Below, in pieces: positions 1 to 6,641 of a stretch of DNA of 21,579 bases. The notes beneath the pieces are model-generated. The model ran no database searches, was not told the DNA's origin, and was given only the letters and a program-made list of their open reading frames with translations. Source of the stretch: a virus; the IMG/VR virus record IMGVR_UViG_3300020131_000074, positions 1 to 21,579 of that record; one strand, written 5' to 3'. A program made the translations under genes and the position numbers. Position 1 is the first letter of the stretch. Each line of letters starts with the position of its first letter.

Positions 1-2
1 GG

Positions 3-1172
3 CGACTGAAGGCAGGTTCATCTTTAATTGATTCCGGCAACGTTGATGGAACCAATGCTCCAAACGATATTACAGGGATTGTTCGAGATGCTGGGTTAAA
101 TGGAGATATTGGCGCTTGGGAATATCGGATCACAACTGTTAAGTCTATCGGCACAACTGGGCGCGATTACTCGACGCTCCAAGCCTGGGAAGACGCCTGC
201 CCGTCTAATCTAGTGTCTAACCATGAAATTTGGAAAGGCGAGTGCTACAACGATAGCGAATTTACAGGTGGTCTTGTTGTCAGTGGACAAACCACCGACA
301 CCAACTGTTATCCCTGGCTAACCGTTGCCAGCGGGCATTCTTTTATCGATCACGTCAACGCAGCGACCAATCCACTACAATATGACCAAACTAAGGGCGT
401 TGGGGTCTCTGCTAACCCGACAGAAGCCCCGCTCATGGACGTGTTTACCGCTAACGCCAGAATCGAAAGGTTGCAGATTAAACGCAGCGGTTGGCAATTT
501 GGACACAGCCCTTTAAGGATGCGTAATGCCGGTTACGTCAATCAATGTTTGATCGAGAATTCTGTAGGGGCTCCCACTGGTGGTTACACAGCGTACCTGG
601 AAGAAGGGAGCAAAATTGAAAACTCTTTGGTCGTAGCGAGAACCAACAATCAAAACGGAATAGCTCTGTTCTTCTCATCTAGCGCCCACAGTTGTACGGT
701 AGTGTGCGACAGCGCGGTGGGGGAAAGCAGTGGCACGGGCGTAAATGACGTTAACGGAGGTTCCACCCTAAAGAACTGTGCTGTTTTTGGCTTTGCCGTG
801 CCGGCCGCAACCAGTGGCAGTTTCAACGCCTCGTCGGATCACAACGCGACCGACAAAGCCTCCGGTCTCCCAGGGAGCAACAGCCTTCACAACCTGACTT
901 TCGCTAACCAGTTCGTTAACACATCGAACGATTTTCGCCTCAAGGCGGGCGCAGGCCTAATCAATGCAGGTGACACGACATTAACGACTGATATCATCGG
1001 TCAAGCTCGCAATGACCCGGATATTGGTGCTTGGGAGTTTGTGGCGGGCGGGGTGGCACGACCGACCTCGCCGGCACCGCTTCCAGCCAGGCCGGGGGCT
1101 CCGGCGACCTTTCCACAGCCATCCCCGTGCTGGGTGCGGCGGCATCCGTCTCTACCGCGTCAGGGTCGTTAA
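3..1172 (+). CDS. Right-handed beta-helix fibre/adhesin protein, 5'-truncated, probably frameshifted at its 3' end
   Basis: The reading frame is open from the window's left edge, so the true start lies outside. What is visible is the end of one module and one complete further module. Each module ends with the same signature: RLKAG, then L-I-(D/N)-(S/A)-G, then DI(T/I)G, then DIGAWE(Y/F). The first copy ends near base 126 and the second near 1040, giving a module of about 305 residues. Short turn-rich strands and Asn/Ser/Gly ladders between them fit a right-handed beta-helix (pectate-lyase-like) fold, as in phage fibres and surface adhesins. The last ~40 residues (Pro/Arg-rich, after DIGAWEFVAGG) look like out-of-frame noise, because the next gene's repeats start immediately in the -1 frame. 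This stretch is visibly lower in GC than everything after ~1050. The beta-helix class is well supported; the virion location is inferred. Confidence 0.7.
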   Translation, partial: RLKAGSSLIDSGNVDGTNAPNDITGIVRDAGLNGDIGAWEYRITTVKSIGTTGRDYSTLQAWEDACPSNLVSNHEIWKGECYNDSEFTGGLVVSGQTTDTNCYPWLTVASGHSFIDHVNAATNPLQYDQTKGVGVSANPTEAPLMDVFTANARIERLQIKRSGWQFGHSPLRMRNAGYVNQCLIENSVGAPTGGYTAYLEEGSKIENSLVVARTNNQNGIALFFSSSAHSCTVVCDSAVGESSGTGVNDVNGGSTLKNCAVFGFAVPAATSGSFNASSDHNATDKASGLPGSNSLHNLTFANQFVNTSNDFRLKAGAGLINAGDTTLTTDIIGQARNDPDIGAWEFVAGGVARPTSPAPLPARPGAPATFPQPSPCWVRRHPSLPRQGR

Positions 1173-2224
1173 CGTCAAGCATCCCGCTGGAAGGGTCCGC
1201 AGCCGTGATTACCGCGGGCACCGGCGTCCTGTCGGGAGACATCCTCCTGGCTGGCTCTGCTCCCTCCACCACCGAGGCGGGCGGGTCCCTAACCACCCAG
1301 ATCAAACTGTCGGCGGACGCCTTGGTTGAAGCCCTGGCAACCGCAGGGCTCGACACCTCAATCTTGCTCGAGGGCTCGGCCCAAGCAGACGCCTTGGCCA
1401 CTGGACAACTCTCCACATCCATCCGCCTGTCCGCAGACGCCCAGGCCCAAGCCACCGCGACCGGCGCGTTCGACGCCTCGTCTGCGGCTTTGGCCGGCGA
1501 CGCTGCCGGTCAAGCGGCTGCTTCCGCCGACCTCACGATCCAGATCCGGTTGTCGGGCGCGGCGGTCGCCGAGGCATTACTCTCGGGCGGCCTCGCCACC
1601 GGCATCCCCTTGGCCGCCGAAGCTCTAAGCAACGCGGCAGCCACTGGCCAATTGCAGACAGACATCCCCTTGGCCGGTACCGCCGCCAACGATGCGACGG
1701 CCTCCGGTGGCCTCACGGCCCCCGGGGACAATTCTATGTACGGATCTGCCGCCAACGTGTCGCAGGCCACCGGACAGCTGTCGACGGCCATCTTGGCGGG
1801 CTCGGCGGCTCTGGCTCTTTCGACGGGCTCCGGCTCGCTTACCACCCTAATCCCATTGAACGGCGCGTCCCTGGCGCTTGCCAACAGCGGCGGCGATCTG
1901 ACTGCGACGATCGTCCTGTCGGCCTCGGCGTTGGCCCAAGCCCTAGCGACGGGGCAACTGGCTTCCAACGCTGTAGACCTCACCGGCGGAGCCGCGTCCG
2001 AAGCCCAGAGCCTCGGCGCCCTGACAGCGTACATCAAGCTGAACGCCCAGGCCCTGGTCCAAGGCTATGTCGCGGGGCAGCTGACCTCCGGCATCTCCCT
2101 GGCCGCCCTGGCACAGAGTTCATCCACAGCCACCGCGACCATAGAAGGCACTGGCCTTGGCCGGGTGTATAATGCTAGTATCAAGAATGTGACACCGGCA
2201 AGGACGCTCCAGCGTGTACATTAG
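1031..2224 (+). CDS. Ala/Gly/Thr-rich protein of 20-residue repeats (fibre shaft-like); probably the 3' part of the preceding gene
   Basis: The coding signal starts at about 1047. The nominal TTG start at 1031 lies within the preceding coding region and has no Shine-Dalgarno sequence, so I do not believe it is a real start. The protein is almost entirely ~16 degenerate copies of a 20-residue unit, roughly L-x-G-x-A-x-x-x-A-x-A-T-G-x-L-x-T-x-I-x. Clean 20-residue examples are LEGSAQADALATGQLSTSIR and LAGSAPSTTEAGGSLTTQIK. The alternation of small residues with regularly spaced Leu/Ile suggests a beta-rich fibrous shaft. No enzyme motif is visible. It ends overlapping the next gene by 11 nt. 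The likeliest reading is one long gene (beta-helix modules plus repeat shaft) broken by a -1 frameshift at 1046-1056. Alternatives are a programmed shift or a missing G in the assembly. The function as a virion fibre is an inference from composition and position. Confidence 0.6.
   Translation: MGVCGGRGGTTDLAGTASSQAGGSGDLSTAIPVLGAAASVSTASGSLTSSIPLEGSAAVITAGTGVLSGDILLAGSAPSTTEAGGSLTTQIKLSADALVEALATAGLDTSILLEGSAQADALATGQLSTSIRLSADAQAQATATGAFDASSAALAGDAAGQAAASADLTIQIRLSGAAVAEALLSGGLATGIPLAAEALSNAAATGQLQTDIPLAGTAANDATASGGLTAPGDNSMYGSAANVSQATGQLSTAILAGSAALALSTGSGSLTTLIPLNGASLALANSGGDLTATIVLSASALAQALATGQLASNAVDLTGGAASEAQSLGALTAYIKLNAQALVQGYVAGQLTSGISLAALAQSSSTATATIEGTGLGRVYNASIKNVTPARTLQRVH
2168..2173 (+). 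promoter_or_regulatory. Possible promoter -10 box before the connector operon
   Basis: A perfect TATAAT stands in GC-rich coding sequence near the end of the repeat gene, 40 nt upstream of the GTG start at 2214. No good -35 hexamer is found 16-18 nt upstream, so this is a weak call. If used, the transcript would start near 2180 and begin with the 101-residue gene. Confidence 0.25.
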
Positions 2225-2519
2225 TTTTCTCGTGCCGTCAGGACTCAACAACACTCAGGAGCTTCAGCTCCTGGTCAATGAGACCGTTGTTAACCACGCC
2301 CAGCTGACCCGTGCGCAGCTGATCGTGGATCGAACGACCACGCTCGACAGCTCCGTGGCCCCGGCCTTGTTCGATCTCACCCAGACGGATCGCTTGATCC
2401 TGAAGTTGGGGAGCGCTGGGCTGGCTTTCGGGTATCACACCGCCAAACTGATCACGTACGACGGCGCAAACCCGTCGGGCGTGCTCTGGAATACTCCCAT
2501 TCGGTTAATCGTCGTTTAA
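2214..2519 (+). CDS. Small virion-module protein of unknown function (101 aa)
   Basis: The GTG start is preceded by AAGGA at 2200-2204 (9 nt spacing) and overlaps the end of the repeat gene by 11 nt. The protein has no signal peptide or membrane segment. Its alternating hydrophobic stretches (YISFLVPSG, LQLLVNETVV, RLILKLGSAG, KLITYDG, IRLIVV) suggest a small all-beta domain. It lies between a fibre-like gene and the head-tail connector genes, where phages often encode decoration or head-completion proteins. I do not recognise the family. Coding is supported by the start signal, the codon pattern and tight packing with its neighbours. Confidence 0.75.
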   Translation: MYISFLVPSGLNNTQELQLLVNETVVNHAQLTRAQLIVDRTTTLDSSVAPALFDLTQTDRLILKLGSAGLAFGYHTAKLITYDGANPSGVLWNTPIRLIVV

Positions 2520-2530
2520 GGAAGAACTTC

Positions 2531-2731
2531 ATGGCTGAAAACACCAACCCCGCTGCTCTGGCCGAGAAGAAAACCAAAGCCCCGGTGCAGATCCGGCTGC
2601 AGGCCACCCACGACTTGCTGGAGCCGTTTAACCTGATCCGCTTCCCGGCCGGTGTGCCGGTGACGGTTGAAAAGATCACCGGCTGGATGCAATCCCAGAT
2701 CGATGCCGGCCTGATGATGCAGGTTGACTGA
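2531..2731 (+). CDS. Small conserved-type phage protein (66 aa), unknown function
   Basis: The ATG is preceded by AAGGAAG with good spacing, 11 nt after the previous stop. The N-terminal ~17 residues are charged and Ala/Lys-rich and probably disordered. The rest (VQIRLQATHDLLEPF, FPAGVPVTVEKITGW, SQIDAGLMMQVD) looks like one compact alpha/beta domain. Its stop overlaps the next ATG (TGATG), which indicates translational coupling to the connector-like gene. It is short enough to be overlooked, but start signal, codon use and coupling all support it. No specific function can be assigned. Confidence 0.75.
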   Translation: MAENTNPAALAEKKTKAPVQIRLQATHDLLEPFNLIRFPAGVPVTVEKITGWMQSQIDAGLMMQVD

Positions 2732-3189
2732 TGATCGAAGTCCTTTATACGGACACCGATCAGATCCGGGGCGCCCTCCAGATCACCGAGGAGGACTTGG
2801 GCGACGAGCGCTTCAACCAAGGTATCCTCGAGCTGGACCTGACGCTCGACCTCGACGCGTGGGCGCCCACCCACGCGACGATCTACGCGACCGGCCTCGG
2901 CACCCCGACTGCCAGCCAGCTCAACCAATTCAACCTTCTGCGGGCCTACAGTGCGTATTTCTGCGCCTACCAAACCCTGCAGACCGGAGCCTTGTCGATG
3001 CCGCAGAACATCTCGGACGGCAAGAACACCATCGAGCGGCCCCAAGATCGCGCCGGCTTGCGGGACTTCATTGCGGGTCGCCTGGCGACCTACAAGAGCC
3101 GCCTGACCGAGCTGTTGACCGGTTCGGTGCCGTCGTACGTGGGCCAATTCCTCGGGGTCGGCTCCAACTACGATCCGGTGACCGGCTAG
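2731..3189 (+). CDS. Putative head-tail connector (gp6-like adaptor)
   Basis: This 152-residue acidic, mostly helical protein starts at the A of the preceding TGATG. The first part (DTDQIRGALQITEEDLGDERF) resembles the N-terminal helix of adaptor proteins that dock under the portal, where residues around L/I-T-E-x-x-L are typical. The middle holds a helical stretch (SQLNQFNLLRAYSAYFCAYQTL) and the C-terminus carries a long helix (LRDFIAGRLATYKSRLTELL) and a Gly-rich tail. The assignment rests on size, predicted helicity and gene order (connector, stopper, terminator, tail tube). No decisive motif is visible, so the exact role is an inference. Confidence 0.5.
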   Translation: MIEVLYTDTDQIRGALQITEEDLGDERFNQGILELDLTLDLDAWAPTHATIYATGLGTPTASQLNQFNLLRAYSAYFCAYQTLQTGALSMPQNISDGKNTIERPQDRAGLRDFIAGRLATYKSRLTELLTGSVPSYVGQFLGVGSNYDPVTG

Positions 3190-3767
3190 TGAACCTCAAG
3201 GGCGCCGCGAGTTATTTCGCGAGAACCAAGATCGACGGCTGGAATGGTACGAGCTGGGACCTCGATGTGGCCCGCGGCACGTACGAAACTTTCGATCGTT
3301 TCGTAAGTGAGAGGGAATTTGGATCGAAGCGCCGGTATATCCTATGCAACCCGGATCGGTCGATTCCAGACACCTATAAGGTCGTCCGACTGAGCGGTGA
3401 AGTGTTCCTCCTCGGCGTCCGCAACAACGATATGCAAGGGTCGGTATACAGCCACCTGTTTTTGCTTCACCGGGCCCCGCTTCAGGCGGACCTGATGCAG
3501 TACACCAAGACGGCTTCGGCCTCGGGCGTCGCTGGCGCCGCCACCAAAACCAAGATCGGCACGTACCACTGCGATATCGAACGCATGAGCTACATGAACT
3601 CCCGCGAGTTCGACGCCATGCGCTTTTCCGAGATGCAGGTACTCTTGCCTTCCGATTGCCCGGTGACGATCGACCATGAGCTGAAGGTCGGCAGTTATTT
3701 CTATGAAGTCGAGGAGGTCTTTCCTTCCTCAGGTTTTCTCGCTTGCCGCACGGTACGAAAGAGATGA
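3189..3767 (+). CDS. Putative head-tail stopper / head-completion protein
   Basis: I place the start at GTG 3189, which shares its G with the previous TAG stop (TAGTG), giving 192 residues. The same frame is open further upstream, but that part is an Arg/Pro-rich shadow of the connector gene. The protein is beta-rich. Its C-terminal part (FSEMQVLLPSDCPVTIDHELKVG, then SYFYEVEEVFPSSGFLACRTVRKR) has the strand pattern, including G-x-x-Y-x-V, of the small beta-barrel stopper proteins (SPP1 gp16-like) that cap the DNA-filled head. Position between connector and tail-terminator candidates agrees. Its stop overlaps the next ATG (ATGA). The stopper role is inferred from order and strand pattern. Confidence 0.5.
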   Translation: MNLKGAASYFARTKIDGWNGTSWDLDVARGTYETFDRFVSEREFGSKRRYILCNPDRSIPDTYKVVRLSGEVFLLGVRNNDMQGSVYSHLFLLHRAPLQADLMQYTKTASASGVAGAATKTKIGTYHCDIERMSYMNSREFDAMRFSEMQVLLPSDCPVTIDHELKVGSYFYEVEEVFPSSGFLACRTVRKR

Positions 3768-4213
3768 GTTACGACACCTTCCCGCTCGCCCTGAAATCCA
3801 CGATCGATAAGTACGCCAAGCAGTTGGCGGACTCCAAGGCGATTAACTACCTCGACCTCGACGGCACACTACTGCAAGCCACCTTGCTCGAATCCGACCA
3901 GCCGGCGCTCGGCTGGAGTCTCTCCACCATGGTGGAATCCCCGAGGGACCCGATGTGGTATCTCGAATTCGAGATCGGGGGCATCACTTCCATCGACCCC
4001 GCGCAATACACCGCGCTCGATATCGTCAGCCTGGTCCGCAGCGTCTTCTACCAAGGCGCGGAGCTCCCCATCATGGACTATAGCGGCGTCGACCAGCCCA
4101 CCGAGCGGCTCGGCGACTTGATCATTTCCTCGACCAGCATTTCGCCGCAGCAGTTCGACCGCGCCGCCGGCCTTCGCATGGTCGTGGTCCAGGCCCGCGC
4201 CCTGAGGTTCTAG
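3764..4213 (+). CDS. Putative tail terminator protein (149 aa)
   Basis: I choose ATG 3764, which overlaps the previous TGA (ATGA), over the TTG at 3743, which would need a longer overlap and lacks a better ribosome site. The protein is alpha/beta: an N-terminal helix (FPLALKSTIDKYAKQLADS), a central W-Y-L-x-F-E-I-G strand, a helix (LDIVSLVRSVFYQG), and a final strand GLRMVVVQARALRF. This layout, its ~150 residue size and its position just before the tail tube region fit the gpU-like tail-terminator family. These proteins form the ring that ends tail-tube growth and joins the tail to the head. There is no sequence motif I can use to prove it. Confidence 0.45.
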   Translation: MSYDTFPLALKSTIDKYAKQLADSKAINYLDLDGTLLQATLLESDQPALGWSLSTMVESPRDPMWYLEFEIGGITSIDPAQYTALDIVSLVRSVFYQGAELPIMDYSGVDQPTERLGDLIISSTSISPQQFDRAAGLRMVVVQARALRF

Positions 4214-4214
4214 C

Positions 4215-5069
4215 GTGGCGGGTGTTCGACCCAGAATAAAGACTCGGGTAGGCAGTTCCGGTATCACGCTTGCCGTCCAGGCTTTGACGCAAAAGAAAGC
4301 CCAGGAGCTCGCGCTGGCCAAGGAGATCCAAGTCGCCAAATTTATGGCGGATTACTTTTCCAACACCTTGCTGGCGGTTAGGGACATTCTGGATAATCCC
4401 GGCATTCCCGTGACTTCCGGCAGGGGTCAGGGGCTCCGGTTCGCCGCCCGGCGCCCGACCACGGTCAAAATCCCAAAGGCGGTCAAGCTCCTGAGCGTCA
4501 GGCAAGTGAAGTCCGCGGAGGCGTTCGCCAGCGAGAAAACCGAGACCGTAACCGTGGCCTCGGGGCTTGCCGAGCGGTTCCGCTGGAAGCCGTTGACCCG
4601 GCGCTGGATCAACACCGGCGCAAGGCAAGGCTTCAAGTCTAGGCAATATTGGAAGAAGACCGGGAAATTGGCGTCGATCTATCGGGGCGCCTTGCCTCGA
4701 ACTTTGTCGATCACCCGGAACAGCTCTAATTACCACGGGCGAGCGGAAAAGCTCGGCAGGGCATCCATCGAACTGGCGGTACGAAGCGGCCTTCTCAGTC
4801 CGGGCGCATCTGTAAGAAACGCCACAGTCGTCCGGCTGAACCTGAAACGTCCTGTGATCAATCCGGTGCTGAACGACATCCTGGCGAACCCTTTTTTCGC
4901 CCAAGACCTGAATTTGGATAGGCCCAAGGACGTGCCGTCTTTTGCGAATTTAAAGGGCGGCGTCACAAACATCGATCGGCTGCGTTATCCAGAGTATTAC
5001 CGGCCCTGGCTCCGGAGGTTCGCGCTCATGATGGGTCGGAAGATGCGGGCTGACCTGAAGCGGCTGTGA
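4215..5069 (+). CDS. Basic virion-module protein, unknown function (284 aa)
   Basis: The GTG start is one base after the preceding stop. The protein is strongly basic (many Lys/Arg) with an N-terminal helical part (residues ~18-60, Lys/Ala/Gln-rich). A C-terminal region is rich in Arg and aromatic residues (YPEYYRPWLRRFALMMGRKMRAD). No transmembrane segment, enzyme motif or signal peptide is visible. It sits between the tail-terminator candidate and the tail tube. Codon use is less GC-biased than its neighbours (more AGG, TCT, AAT), which hints at a different origin. I do not recognise the family. Roles in neck or tail assembly are possible but not shown. Confidence 0.7.
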   Translation: MAGVRPRIKTRVGSSGITLAVQALTQKKAQELALAKEIQVAKFMADYFSNTLLAVRDILDNPGIPVTSGRGQGLRFAARRPTTVKIPKAVKLLSVRQVKSAEAFASEKTETVTVASGLAERFRWKPLTRRWINTGARQGFKSRQYWKKTGKLASIYRGALPRTLSITRNSSNYHGRAEKLGRASIELAVRSGLLSPGASVRNATVVRLNLKRPVINPVLNDILANPFFAQDLNLDRPKDVPSFANLKGGVTNIDRLRYPEYYRPWLRRFALMMGRKMRADLKRL

Positions 5070-5089
5070 CTGTCTAGTTTTTGAGACAG
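5070..5089 (+). promoter_or_regulatory. Perfect dyad CTGTCT-N8-AGACAG (operator-like)
   Basis: Immediately after the stop codon of the 284-residue gene lies a perfect 6-bp inverted repeat with an 8-nt AT-rich centre. It covers the region where the -35 contacts of the putative tail-tube promoter (-10 at 5097) would fall. It lacks a following T-run, so it is not a standard terminator. A regulator-binding site is possible but unproven. Confidence 0.35.
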
Positions 5090-5093
5090 GATC

Positions 5094-5102
5094 TGTTATG
5101 AT
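5094..5102 (+). promoter_or_regulatory. Putative extended -10 promoter for the tail tube gene
   Basis: TGTTATGAT matches the extended -10 pattern TGnTATAAT with one mismatch, in the only real gap (89 nt) of the late operon so far. No good -35 is present at 16-18 nt, as is usual for extended -10 promoters. A start near 5109 would precede the tail tube ATG by ~50 nt. A dedicated promoter would fit the need for very many tail-tube copies. Confidence 0.4.
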
Positions 5103-5104
5103 TA

Positions 5105-5125
5105 AGAGGCGCAGGATGCGCTTCT
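5105..5125 (+). promoter_or_regulatory. 5'-leader stem-loop of the tail tube mRNA
   Basis: AGAGGCGC and GCGCTTCT form an 8-bp stem (one G-U) around the 5-nt loop AGGAT. It lies at the expected 5' end of a transcript from the -10 at 5097. Stem-loops at the mRNA 5' end are known to protect highly expressed transcripts; that role here is inferred. Confidence 0.35.
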
Positions 5126-5158
5126 AACCCACCTAACTTCGTCAAGGAGGACGATGTA

Positions 5159-5983
5159 ATGGCATTAGGCTCCCCCAAAACCAAACAATTCCGTATCGGC
5201 ACGTTCGAGGTCCGCATTGGGCCGCAGTCGAGCGCCGGCAAACTCGACGCCTCCCACTCGATCGGGGTCATCGACCAGGTCACGCTCAACATCGAGCAGA
5301 CCTCGGTGGATCTGATGGGTGGCTTTCCGCAGAAAATCATCGACACCGCGCTGACGTCGCAGTCGGCCAGTATCTCGGCCACCTTGCGCGAGTACAGCCG
5401 CCGCAACCTAAACGTCATGCTCGGCAACGCCGTCGCCGCGTACGACTCGACCGACACCAAGTCGACGGTGGACACCACCGCGCAAATCAACGCCGCCGCG
5501 ACCAGCATCCCGCTGACGTCAGCCACCGGTTTCACGGCAGGGGACATCGTTGTGATCTTCGAGGTTGGCAAGCCGGAGTCGGTCACTGTCTCCAAGATCG
5601 ACAGCATCGCGACCAACACCCTGACCCTGGTCACCGGCCTCGGCACCGTCGCCGCCTTCGCCGCCGGATCCGACGTGCTCTGCTACAAGTCGCCGGCTGT
5701 GGCGATCGGTGGCCTGTCGAGCGTCAACTACTTCGCGGTGCAGCTGCTGCAGCTCGAACGCGGCACCAGCCGGCCGATGGGCTTCAACTTCTGGAAAGCC
5801 GCGATCAGCGGCAGTGCTTCGATCGGCGCGTCCCCGACGGAGTTCTCGTCGACCGAAATGCAGATCAAGCTGTTGGAGCCGGCCGCCAGTGAATACGCGG
5901 CGAGCGCGCCGCTGGAGCACTTGTCCAGCGTCATCCCAAGCTACCCGATCGGCATGATGTTCATGTCGTCCGACGCCGCTTAA
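5159..5983 (+). CDS. Major tail tube protein
   Basis: The ATG has the strongest ribosome site in the window (AAGGAGG at 5144-5150, 8 nt spacing); an ATG-TAA minimal ORF lies between them. The 274-residue protein starts with a beta-rich domain typical of tail tube subunits (FRIGTFEVRIG, IDQVTLNIEQTSVDLMGG, ASISATLREYSRRNLNVMLG) and returns to it after ~180 (VNYFAVQLLQLERGT, EMQIKLLEP). Residues ~101-178 look like an inserted small beta domain (SIPLTSATGFTAGDIVVI, then alternating V/I strands and A-G-S-D-V). Such insertions usually decorate the outside of the tube. Position two genes before the tape measure, and its own promoter and terminator, support the call. The presence of one such gene and no sheath gene points to a siphophage. 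Confidence 0.75.
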   Translation: MALGSPKTKQFRIGTFEVRIGPQSSAGKLDASHSIGVIDQVTLNIEQTSVDLMGGFPQKIIDTALTSQSASISATLREYSRRNLNVMLGNAVAAYDSTDTKSTVDTTAQINAAATSIPLTSATGFTAGDIVVIFEVGKPESVTVSKIDSIATNTLTLVTGLGTVAAFAAGSDVLCYKSPAVAIGGLSSVNYFAVQLLQLERGTSRPMGFNFWKAAISGSASIGASPTEFSSTEMQIKLLEPAASEYAASAPLEHLSSVIPSYPIGMMFMSSDAA

Positions 5984-6001
5984 GCCCGAGCCGCCTCGGG
6001 C
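5984..6001 (+). other. Hairpin directly after the tail tube stop
   Basis: GCCCGAG and CTCGGGC form a perfect 7-bp stem around CCGC. It begins on the first base after the stop codon and has no T-run. It may protect the 3' end of the tail-tube mRNA or act with the terminator that follows. Confidence 0.4.
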
Positions 6002-6028
6002 GGCCGGCACGGTCTTCCTTAGGACCTT

Positions 6029-6055
6029 CTGGCCGCCTTCGGGCGGCCAGCTTTT
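6029..6055 (+). terminator. Intrinsic terminator after the tail tube gene
   Basis: CTGGCCGCC and GGCGGCCAG form a perfect 9-bp stem closed by a TTCG tetraloop, followed by CTTTTATC. This is a clear rho-independent terminator lying between the tail tube gene and the chaperone/tape-measure genes. With a promoter upstream it would make the tail tube a separate abundant transcript while leaving some read-through for the downstream tail genes. Confidence 0.8.
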
Positions 6056-6068
6056 ATCGAGGCCTGGC

Positions 6069-6632
6069 ATGTCCATATTCAATAGGCATCACCAACCTTT
6101 CGCGGTCCCTTTACTTGCCTTCGAACGGTTTTCCGAGCTCCGTCAGCAGCTGACCGACGACGCTCAAGTGCTCGAATCCGCCGTCATCCCGACCCTGGCC
6201 GAATGTTGCGGCATGCCCCAGCCGACCGCCGACGCGATCGAGTACTTCATCGAGCGCCTCGAAGCTGCCGGGCGGGAGGCAGACTCCCTGTCCAATCCTT
6301 CCCAACCGACACCGGGTAAGACACTCGGATCCGCCTACGCCGCGGCGCTGCGAGAGCTGGATACCGCCGGACTGATTCTCTACATGTGCGCCTTTGATTT
6401 CCATAAGGCGAACTACGTATACACCCAGCTCGACCGGGACGTCGCCTTGAAGATGCTCGATCACTTCCTGGCGCTGAAAGGCCAGGAGAACAACCTCTTG
6501 TTCGAAGCCTGCCTGTACGGCTTCGGCGGCAAGTACGACGCTGACGGCGGGAGCGCCGAGGTGGTCACGGTAGACCTCAGCAGCGAAGACAACTTCAACA
6601 TGCTCGCCCAACTTTTCGCTAAGACGCATTAG
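6069..6632 (+). CDS. Putative tail assembly chaperone (187 aa)
   Basis: The ATG follows GAGG at 6059-6062. The gene sits exactly between tail tube and tape measure, where siphophages encode the chaperone that coats the tape measure before tail polymerisation. The protein is acidic and largely helical (FSELRQQLTDDAQVLESAVI, ADAIEYFIERLEAAGR, MLDHFLALKGQENNLLFEACLYGFGG), as known chaperones are. Many phages make a second product here by ribosomal frameshifting. In this window only 9 nt separate the stop from the tape-measure ATG, and the -1 and +1 frames close at once, so no frameshifted extension is possible at the 3' end. The function is inferred from position and composition. Confidence 0.6.
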   Translation: MSIFNRHHQPFAVPLLAFERFSELRQQLTDDAQVLESAVIPTLAECCGMPQPTADAIEYFIERLEAAGREADSLSNPSQPTPGKTLGSAYAAALRELDTAGLILYMCAFDFHKANYVYTQLDRDVALKMLDHFLALKGQENNLLFEACLYGFGGKYDADGGSAEVVTVDLSSEDNFNMLAQLFAKTH

Positions 6633-6641
6633 GAGCCCAGG

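Noticed and set aside
2724-3188. Upstream extension of the stopper-like gene (open frame from 2724)
   Set aside because: The extension overlaps the whole connector-like gene and is Arg/Pro-rich; the GTG at 3189 that overlaps the preceding stop is the better start.
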